NCBI RefSeq assembly: GCF_002288925.2
Contig: NW_022098000.1
Location: forward strand, 5,432,487-5,496,486
Direction: 5' to 3'
Source of the DNA: Delphinapterus leucas
Lineage: Eukaryota > Chordata > Mammalia > Artiodactyla > Monodontidae
DNA length: 64,000 bases
The notes beneath the pieces were generated by a model, which saw nothing but the letters and a program-made list of their open reading frames with translations, searched no databases and was not told the DNA's origin. How positions within the stretch are numbered: the first letter of the stretch is position 1; every line of letters starts with the position of its first letter. The position numbers and the translations under genes are program-made. This document shows positions 56,350 to 64,000 of the stretch, one piece after another.

Positions 56350-56688
56350 AAAAATTTTTTTTTTTTTTTTGGCTGTGTTGGGTCTTCGTTGCTGCATGCA
56401 GGCTTTCCCTAGTTGCAGCGAGCAGGGGCTACTCTTCGTTGCAGTGCACGAGCTTCTCATTGCAGTGGCTTCTCTTGTTTCGGAGCACGGGCTCTAGGCT
56501 TGCAGGCTTCAGTAGTTGTGGCACACGGGCTCAGTAGTTGTGGCTCGCAGGCTGTAGATCTCAGCCTCAGTCGCTGTGGCGCACGGGGTTAGTTGCTCCG
56601 TGGCATGTGGGATCTTCCCTGACCAGGGTTCCCTGACCAGGGACCAGAAGACCAGGATTCTTAACCACTGCGCCACCGGGGAAGTCCT
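56350..56688 (-). mobile_element. CHR-type SINE (330-bp subtype)
   Basis: Antisense long subtype: poly-T, 'ggctgtgttgggtcttcgtt', 'gcgagcaggggctactcttc', 'tgtgggatcttccctgacca', 'ccaccggggaagtcc'. A 13-bp duplication ('ccctgaccaggg' twice, near 56,616-56,643) lies in the B-box region. TSD 'acactaaaaa..ttttt' on both sides. Confidence 0.95.
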
Positions 56689-56699
56689 ACACTAAAAAT

Positions 56700-58387
56700 T
56701 TTTGTTGTTTATCTTAAATTCAGATTTAACCAGGCATCCTGTATTTTTATTTACTAAATCTGACAACACAAAGTACATTGTTAAGTGAAAAAAGCAAGTT
56801 GCCAAACTTTTGTTTATACTGATCCCATAAGTGTAAACAAAAATTATTCTATACATAAACATGCTTATATAGACACACACACTCATAGATAAAAGTCTCT
56901 AGAAAAATATACACAGGACTAGTACCTCTTGGGTATAGGATACAGGAGGAAGCTTTAACTTTTTACCCTACACATCTGTATGTTATTTACATTTTTAAAC
57001 ATTTGACAAAGTCATTTGAAAGATGTAATGAATGTATTATGGGTGAAAAGACTTTTAAAATAGGTGGAAAGGTAAAAAATATAACTGTATAAAGAGTATA
57101 ATTACATCTATAATTATTTAAAACGCTGTGTTAGAACATGCACTAAGAACTTAACAATGGTTCTGGACACAGTACTTGGGGTTCCCATGTATGACATCAG
57201 TCCATGCAAATGGATTTTGTGCTGCTGCTTGATTTGCTGACCCCTCATTTAGATCACCCCCAATTTACTGAGAGGGAAAGGAAAATTGGAAGCCCACGGG
57301 GATGAGGGGAATGCCCGGGCCAGACTTCAGGCTGTGAGCTCATGGATGGAGTCCCGGGTGGCTGTATGCATCATGCTGGAGCTTGGTTTATTTCAAGGTG
57401 ATACCAGGCATCCTGGGAGTGTAGAAGGTAAATGTTCTCTGAAGTGGACACCTACAGGCCCCTGACACAATTGTTAAGGCCTGAGTTTTACTCTGAAAAC
57501 TTGAAATTGTGTCCTGAAGATACAGAGGACTTTGCTGTATATAGGAAGCATCATGTAAAACTTTAAACATTGGGTTGTATCCAATATTGACAATTTTACA
57601 CATTTAGTCTCTTAGAGGCAGCACAGAGCCGTGAACTTGGCCAACTGAAACTTTTTGTAAAAATCACGTCCCCAAACTTCTCCAAACTCTACATGCTTCT
57701 CTTCCTACTTGAGGACATTCTTTCAATTTTGGATCCTCCGCCCTCCTGTACCTCAAAATAGTCTATTAGGCAGACCATTTGTTCCCTTTGATTCTATTTT
57801 GAGAGTGGCTTTCCTTTGGACAGAGCCATTAGAGCAGCTGCGAGAGTTGATGTCTGTCCATCTGCGACCAAAAAAAAAAAAAAACTTACACAAGTGCAGT
57901 AACACCAAGGCTGTCCCCAAGCTGCTCTGAATACTGCTCTGAGCAAGGGAGCCCCGCCGGCCCAAAGGTGGAGGGTCCCCTCTCCTGATCCACGTAGCGC
58001 TGGATTGAGGGATATCTGCAATAAACACGTGGGATGAGGACTCATTTGTAGCAGTTACTATTAAAAATCACTTTTTTAGGATCCATCATCAGATAGTATT
58101 AATGACTTAGTACAAGTGAGGAATGTATTTATGCCACGTGCTAGGTTGTAATCAGGAAAGATTCAATTATAGTTTCTGCTCTCAAGGAGTTAATAGGCTG
58201 AGACACAGAATAGTAAGTGATGAACCTTATACATAACCCCTAATAGTTTTGCATGCTGCTCTGTGCTTTCACTCTGCCAAGCCTTTTAACCAATTTGAGC
58301 TCATCTTCCCAACCACCCTAAGAATCGGGCTGCTGGGAAAACGGACAAAAGAAGCAAGTATCATTAAAAAACGTGAAATTTCATTTC
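56700..58387. other. Non-coding sequence
   Basis: Mostly unassigned. 58,130-58,230 ('tttctgctctcaaggagtta') and 58,255-58,340 look like MIR-age relics. Confidence 0.45.
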
Positions 58388-58412
58388 TTCATTTCCATGT
58401 AATGGAAATGAA
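58388..58412. repeat. Perfect hairpin (11-bp stem, 3-nt loop)
   Basis: ttcatttccat - gta - atggaaatgaa, exact inverted repeat. A direct duplication, 'actttgtaaacg', follows at 58,412-58,423 and 58,425-58,436. Confidence 0.9.
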
Positions 58413-58436
58413 CTTTGTAAACGGACTTTGTAAACG

Positions 58437-60149
58437 AATCTGAAATAGTACCAGTTAAATAGAAGCTTAGGGGAAAGGAGTCCCTGGGCTCCACCGGCTG
58501 GGTGTTGGGTCACCCAACCTGCTCCCTGCTCCTGCCAGCAGCCCAGCCCACCCCCAGGACCCGAGGCCAGTCTGCGCACTTCCCTTCCAATGGCCACAAC
58601 CAGCAGTGTCAGTTTGAGCTTCTGAGATGAGGGACAGAAGTTATGGGCGGGTCTGGAGTCCAAAAGGCAAGGAGCCACTGAAGCTTGCTTCCTAAGAGGG
58701 AAACTCAAAGTTCATGGCAAGCTATTTTTACCCCTGCTTGCCTTAAAGGAAACTTACTTCTTCCCAGAGAGTAACGTAGGCATGGAGAATCTGGCCCATG
58801 TAATGTGATCTCAAATTATATTAAAATACTTTCAACTCATGAATGGCTTTGGGGCAGAAAGTTGTCAAATCATGAACAAATCCATGTGCCTCCTTGCTGT
58901 GGATGGTATAGTTTTGATCTTGCTTCCCACAGAAATTTGAGCAATACACACTGAGACCCTGCCTCCAGTCCTTGGGATCCTCCAAAGCATGGGGCAGTGC
59001 CAGGACACCCAGTGCAAGTTCATACATCTTGGCTGAATTTATCACTGAGTCATAAACATAATTCATCCTGTGTCCTAATGTGAGAGGGGAATCAAAGACG
59101 GCAGCGTAGAGGATGTGTCTTCTGTTTCCGGGTTGGCAGGCAAAGAGTGAGAATGTTGCCTTGCCCTCTCCCTTCTTACCTTCCCCTCCCAGGGGCCCAC
59201 CATCTGTTCTGGAATATCACCATCCATGCAGGGTTACCCCGAGCAGGCCTTTTTAGACAGGGTTTTGTCATGAACTAAAAGTAGCGGTGATCCAAAAGAG
59301 AGATTAGAGATGAATTTACTCTTCATCCCTCCCCCCAGCCCAAGCAGTGCTTTACAGAAACACAATGCCTACTCAGATAGCTGAACATCCCCCAAAGTGC
59401 TGGTTACAAGCAAATCCATAACACTAGTCTGTATCACCCTTTCAACCGGCGCGTGGACGTCACCCACCCACGAACACAACACGCCTCATTCGTGAAGTGT
59501 TTGTTGAGCTGCCTCCGTGGGCAGGTAATTGTTGGGGCACCGGATGAGTCAAATACAGACATTTCCCCACGAAACTTCCAAAACAACATGGGAAATAAAA
59601 GGTGCAATTATAATCCAGGCAGGAAGTGATGAAGTGCCAAAAGAAAGATACACACACAGGAATGGGGGTTCTTGCAAGAGACCAGTTCCTGTGTTTGGGA
59701 GGAGAGGGGGGTGCCTTTGAAGGCATTTGAGCCAGGCCGCGAGCAAGGGCAAGGTTTAGTCCTGCACAGTCAGGACCCGGCAGGGATTGGCAGAGGCATA
59801 AAGGCAGGGAATTGCGTGCACGCCCCGCGGAGATGGTGACAAGAGGGATCTGGATTCATCAGCATGAGGCAGAGTAAGAAGAGATCAGAGTTAGATTCCT
59901 GCCACGTCAGGAACTATGTAAAATTACAGGCGACAATTGTAGACTCACTCCACGGGCAAGGCTTTTTGTGCCCAGCAGCAACGTTAGAGCTGCGTTTGCC
60001 GAAGTCTGAACCGACGTGTGCCCTCCTGGGAGGGGGCTGTGCGAACCGACCTCTGGGTGCTTCCCACGTGGAGCGGGGCTGCCTATTGCCTCCGGAGCAC
60101 AGAGCAGGGCTGGAGGGGGAAGGGCGCCACCTGGCGAAGCACTGGATAA
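58437..60149. other. Unique non-coding sequence with an orphan ORF
   Basis: A minus-strand frame open from 59,216 to 58,821 is described in findings. 59,490-59,660 resembles an old mammal-wide repeat. 60,000-60,140 is GC-rich with a partial CTCF-like site on the minus strand (60,124-60,137). Confidence 0.45.
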
Positions 60150-60305
60150 GCTCCAATCGCAACCGGTGCTGTAGCCCCGTTTGACAGGTGAGCAAACTGA
60201 GGCGTAGAGGGACTCCTTTGCCTAAGGCCATGTAGACCGTCAGAGATCAGAATCCGGACTGGAACCCGGATCCATCTGACTCCAAAGCTGCTATTCTCAA
60301 ATAGT
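60150..60305 (-). repeat. MIR
   Basis: 'ccccgtttgacaggtgagca', 'aactgaggcgtagagggact', 'ctttgcctaaggccatgtag', 'atccggactggaacccggat', 'tctgactccaaagctgctat'. A clear antisense MIR. Confidence 0.92.
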
Positions 60306-60559
60306 AGCAGCCTTGACATCCTGCAGAAATGCAGCTGAGCTCTCCTGCCCCCTCTCCATTCAGCAACCTACCTTAGGTCCTAGTGGCAGAGAATCCAGCG
60401 TAGTGGAGGATGTTACTGTAAAATGACAGGCTGGAGCCCAGGCTTCGTAAGGAAAAAAAAAGAGAGAGAGAGGGAGAACCCAGAAAGGTGCTGAGCATCT
60501 ATTAAAAATAACCAGGGCTCCAGGGACTGGAAGATGAAAAAAGACATAACAGTACATAT

Positions 60560-60785
60560 AATAATAGCATTTTGGTAAGTGCTAGTCAGTACCGAAACAC
60601 TTTATGTATAAACAGATTATCACAATTTTCACAGCAGCTCATTGAAGGGGATGTAGTTAATATCATCCATGGCCCAGAGAGATTGATTAACATGCGTAAG
60701 GTCACACAGCTAAGAGAGTGGCAAAGGCAGGATACAAATCCAGACCTTTCTGACTTCAGGGTCTGTGCACTGAACCTCCACAAAC
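60560..60785 (-). repeat. MIR
   Basis: 'aaacactttatgtataaaca', 'agcagctcattgaaggggat', 'gcgtaaggtcacacagctaa', 'gagtggcaaaggcaggatac'. Antisense, near full length. Confidence 0.9.
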
Positions 60786-61299
60786 TGTCCCTTTGAAAGA
60801 TGTTAAGTAACCATAAGGAAAAGACATAGACCCTCTAATAGAAAAGAAGACTCTAGGATTTTGTAGGTTTGTGCTTACCACAAAGTCATGTAGCCTGTGA
60901 CTATCTAGAGATTATTTCTTCCAAGGTAACCATTCATTCTCTATGTCCAGTCAGTTTGCTTCCTTTAAATTTGCCTCTACCAACTTACCCCCAGCCTCCC
61001 CACCAGGACAGTATTGTAGGTTCTGGTCACTTCTTCTTCCCCCAGATCTCCCACGTCTGTCTGCCCCCTTCCTCTCACACCCGGAAACTAGCAGTTCTGC
61101 TTCTGTCACTTTTTGGCTGGCAACAAAGGGATTGGGTTTCTTGAAGCAGGAATTTTAAGGCTACCCTCAGATGTGTCTCCCTTTTCTTCGATAACAGCAT
61201 TTTTCTCCCAGTGGATTCAAAACTACTTTTAACTTGGAAAATTTCATCTCTCACGGCATCTCTCTATCGTGGATCAGGATGGTTGACATTGTTTGGGGA
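60786..61299. other. Non-coding sequence, nothing recognised
   Basis: C/T-rich middle. No exon supported. Confidence 0.5.
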
Positions 61300-61490
61300 T
61301 TATGGTGAGCCAGGCGTAGCTCTTAGTTCTTTACCTGTATTAGCTCATTTAATCCACATGCATTACCTGATGGGATGATACTACTGTTAGTTCCAATTGT
61401 AGATAAGGAAAGTGGTTCAGAGAAGTTAACATATCTCTTGTTTCCTGGTTAGGTAACTGTTGGAAGCAGCAGAATCCGTGTTCTTGGATC
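61300..61490 (-). repeat. MIR
   Basis: 'tgagccaggcgtagctctta', 'tttacctgtattagctcatt', 'taatccacatgcattacctg', 'gttcagagaagttaacatat', 'cctggttaggtaactgttgg'. Confidence 0.85.
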
Positions 61491-62129
61491 CTAGAGTTGA
61501 GTTCCGGCTCATTTATGGTTTACTAGTGTCCTGGTGAGACCAACGATGCTGAATATTAACGTGGTTCTAGGAACTCTAAGGTGATCGTTGGTAGCCCTAG
61601 TTCTTGAGGACATTCCAAAATGCGTGGAACCGCATTTAAATCACTGTAAAATCACATTTGTAGACCTGAAGGCATATAATCCACCTGCCAGGGCCACCAT
61701 ATTATATAGTGGAGGCAGGAAAACCGACCCATATCACTTGCAGGCGTAAGCAGGCCAGCGTCCAAGCTGCCATGTTGCAAAATTACATTACTTGCAACAG
61801 TTGCCATGGACAGGCAGGGATTTGTGACTCCTAAACAGCACCTAAAATAGCAAGATCCACCAAGACACATGGTTCGGATTCTTTTTTTAAAAGAAAAAAA
61901 AAAATCTCTACATTCTTAACAAATGGCCTTATCATATTTGGAATCAACTAAGATATTGACTAAACTAATAATGTTTTATTTTTACTTTGTTATGGACATA
62001 GGCAGAAAAAAATATCCATTCAGATAAATAAGTTGATTTGCATACTCAAAAAGAACAATTAAGAGGAATTCCTTCAGGAATACCGAAAAAAGTTAACAGT
62101 CTCCCATGTGTGAAATCCTCTTTTATGCA
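61491..62129. other. Non-coding sequence, nothing recognised
   Basis: AT-rich. No element assigned. Confidence 0.5.
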
Positions 62130-62345
62130 AAGTCTAAATAATACTCTCCTAGTGCCCTCATCTGATTTTTTCTTTACAGTAAGTTCCTAGAAGTAGAACT
62201 ATTGTGTCAAATGATATTAAGGGGCTTATCATACACTTGACCAAACTGTCATCCAGAAAGGTGTCCCCAGCTTCCTACAAGAGCCCTGATTTCCCACACT
62301 CTCACCCTGGCTGATATTATCCAGGTGGTTTTGAATTTTACCATC
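62130..62345 (-). mobile_element. Old L1M 3' fragment (antisense)
   Basis: 'agttcctagaagtagaacta', 'ttgtgtcaaatgatattaag', 'aactgtcatccagaaaggtg', 'tcccacactctcaccctggc'. A decayed antisense L1M tail. Confidence 0.7.
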
Positions 62346-62399
62346 AGAAAGTATGTTCAGATTCTGCTGAATCTATTTTTCCTTACTTCTTGGGTTTGT

Positions 62400-62845
62400 G
62401 TTGCACAAAACCCAACCCCACCTATCCTCTGGTCTTGTTTCACCCTCTAGGTCCTCATGCCCTGACCTCCAGCTTCACAGGCCCCCCTACAATCTCTGCA
62501 CACGCTCTTCCCTCTTCCTGAAACCTCTCTCCCTGAGCTCTGCCTGGGGGACTCCTACTCGGCCTTCAGCTCTCTGCTTAACCATCTCTTTCTCAGGAAT
62601 GCCATCTCTGTTTCCCTAACTAGATCAGACCCCCATGAAGCTCCCTTCAAAGCACCCCTCTCTGTTGAAACGTAATCTACTATGTGATTCACTTATTAAG
62701 GGTCTATCTCCACGACTAAATCGTAGCTCCATGAATGCAGGTATTTTTTAATGTTACCGATTGGATTCTTAGCCGAAGAGTGCCTAGGACATCCTAGACA
62801 CCTAACAAGAATATTTGAACAAATAAATCAATGAATATTAAGAAA
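62400..62845 (+). repeat. L2 LINE 3' end
   Basis: 'ctgggggactcctactcggc', 'cttcagctctctgcttaacc', 'gtagctccatgaatgcaggt', 'gtgcctaggacatcctagac', ending with a 'aacaaataaatcaatgaat' tail. Confidence 0.82.
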
Positions 62846-63421
62846 TCAATAGAACTTGCCTTCAAGTTGCTATTGACTCAAAAAGAGAAGTAAATGCAAA
62901 AAACATTTTTATAATACGATGGAATAAATATGCTACTATAGAAATATACAAAGTTCAGTTCAGAAGAGAGAAGGGGCAAGTGTCTAACTCTGGAGCAAAC
63001 TGAGAAGGCATTATTGGTAAGGTCACCTGAGCTGAGACACAGAGGGTGAGCTCCTAAGAGAGAATGAGGGTGGGGTGAACATCAGGGACCAAGGAGGAGG
63101 CCCTGCAGAGACCCAGCCAGGGAGCCCTGGGAACTCACAGGCACTGAGGGAGGTTTTCGGAGTGAAGCGGAAGGGAATACTGGAAAATGACAGGGCGGGA
63201 GAGGTGACTGGAATTTTATTATGCAGTTTGCACAGGCAGAGAAGACACCACTAGAATCTGCATTTTAAAATCTTGCTTTTGCAAACTGGAGAAAGCATTG
63301 GGGTGGAACGGCGTCAGGCCGGACTCAGAGAGACAGGGAAGAGGCTGTTGAAACTGTCCGGGAGATAGATTAGGGCCGGAGCCAAGGAAGTAGCCGCGGG
63401 TTGAAGATGAAGAGGTTGAGA
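62846..63421. other. Non-coding, increasingly GC-rich sequence
   Basis: Purine-rich from 63,000. Parts (63,040-63,330) have the look of an old interspersed repeat. CpGs become common after 63,300. Confidence 0.45.
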
Positions 63422-63461
63422 CGGGGGTGAGGGGGGGTGGTGAGGGGGGGTGGGGGGGGGC
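63422..63461 (+). repeat. G-rich tract, G-quadruplex prone
   Basis: At least four G runs of five or more separated by 1-4 bases (ggggg, ggggggg, ggggggg, gggggggggg). Fits the usual quadruplex pattern on the plus strand. Confidence 0.9.
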
Positions 63462-64000
63462 CGACAGAATTTGCAGGGCTCCGTGTCAAACCGAAAGACA
63501 GGGTTCCTTGTTCAAGGGACAGTGCCAAGAAGTGCCGTGAAAAGTACAAGTGTTTTCCTTTCTTCCATAGCCCCCCACCTCCACCCCCAAACCTCTCTCA
63601 ACTTAGGGTATTTTTTATTTGCTATTTAATGCTTTTCCCAGTAAAGAAAAATTAAATTCTACATTACTACAATGAATTTTACCCCTCATCTTTATATTGT
63701 GCGACGCCAGTGTTAAGTACAAATATCAGAGTTTTTAACTGCGGAATTACACACTTTGAATTTCGTGGCTCATTCCGGAGGGTTCCTCCAGCAAGGCTGG
63801 AAGGAGGAAAGAGATTCCCGAGGCACGAATTGCCCTCGGGCGCTGCGGGGCTGAGACACGGGGTGCTTTTGATCCCGTCTGAGGGCCCCCGGGTTCCCAA
63901 GGTGCTGCTCCCGTCCAGGTGGGATCTGGGGGAATCAAACCAGGCGTTTCCCTTCCCACCGCCTCCAGCCCCAAGCCCTGCGGGACAGGATCTCCCAAGG
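63462..64000. other. CpG-rich edge, possible CpG island start
   Basis: From about 63,700 the sequence has frequent CpG ('gcgacgccag', 'ccgaggcacgaattgccctc', 'gggcgctgcggggctgagac', 'ccccgggttccc') and high GC up to the window end. No ORF or splice signal is convincing. It could be upstream of, or inside, a promoter that lies beyond the window. Confidence 0.45.

Noticed and set aside
1..64000. CRISPR arrays, operons, phage or plasmid features, bacterial regulatory sites
   Set aside because: None seen. The tandem arrays are microsatellites and all evidence points to a mammalian nuclear genome.
1..64000. Ruminant or pig origin
   Set aside because: No BovB, Bov-tA/BOV-A2 or PRE1 elements seen, whereas CHR SINEs are frequent. 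A full RepeatMasker run would settle this.

Overview
The window looks like nuclear DNA of a cetacean (whale or dolphin), and is almost entirely non-coding. About eighteen copies of a tRNA-derived SINE are present, each with the head gggcttccctgg or gggaattccctgg and an A-rich or AAATAAAT tail. These match the CHR SINEs of whales, dolphins and hippos. They sit among eutherian L1, L2, MIR, MER5, Tigger1 and LTR elements. I saw no ruminant BovB or Bov-tA and no pig PRE1, which argues against cow and pig. No operon, CRISPR array, rRNA, free-standing tRNA gene or bacterial feature was seen.

Layout. 1-7 kb: MLT1 and MIR relics, a broken L1 5'UTR split by a younger L1 tail, three SINEs, and an antisense L1 with a perfect target-site duplication (TSD). 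7-24 kb: mostly unique sequence with a TG-rich array, MER5, MIR, L1 tails and SINEs. 24-33.7 kb is the most transposon-dense non-L1 part: a solo LTR nested in an older repeat, a Tigger1 relic, a complete solo LTR with a 4-bp TSD, an MLT1 LTR, and a 2.4-kb antisense L1 hosting two later insertions. 33.7-44 kb is the most interesting unique stretch. It holds one convincing coding exon on the minus strand (37,090-37,280), weaker exon candidates, and two perfect matches to the CTCF core motif (39,995 and 42,588). 44.1-52.5 kb is one near-full-length plus-strand L1 (5'UTR, ORF1, ORF2, 3' end), inserted into an older L1 and itself hit by two SINEs. 52.5-64 kb: an ERV LTR, MIR, L2 and L1 relics, and a GC- and CpG-rich end (63.3-64 kb) that may be the edge of a CpG island.

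Function. The only autonomous coding sequences of recognisable type (L1 ORF1/ORF2 and the Tigger transposase) are dead. The SINEs depended on L1 reverse transcriptase, as their A tails and TSDs show. If the minus-strand exon is real, much of the window is probably intron of a long gene that I cannot name. I found no evidence of a new multi-gene system. The best leads are the orphan exon and the paired CTCF motifs near it.
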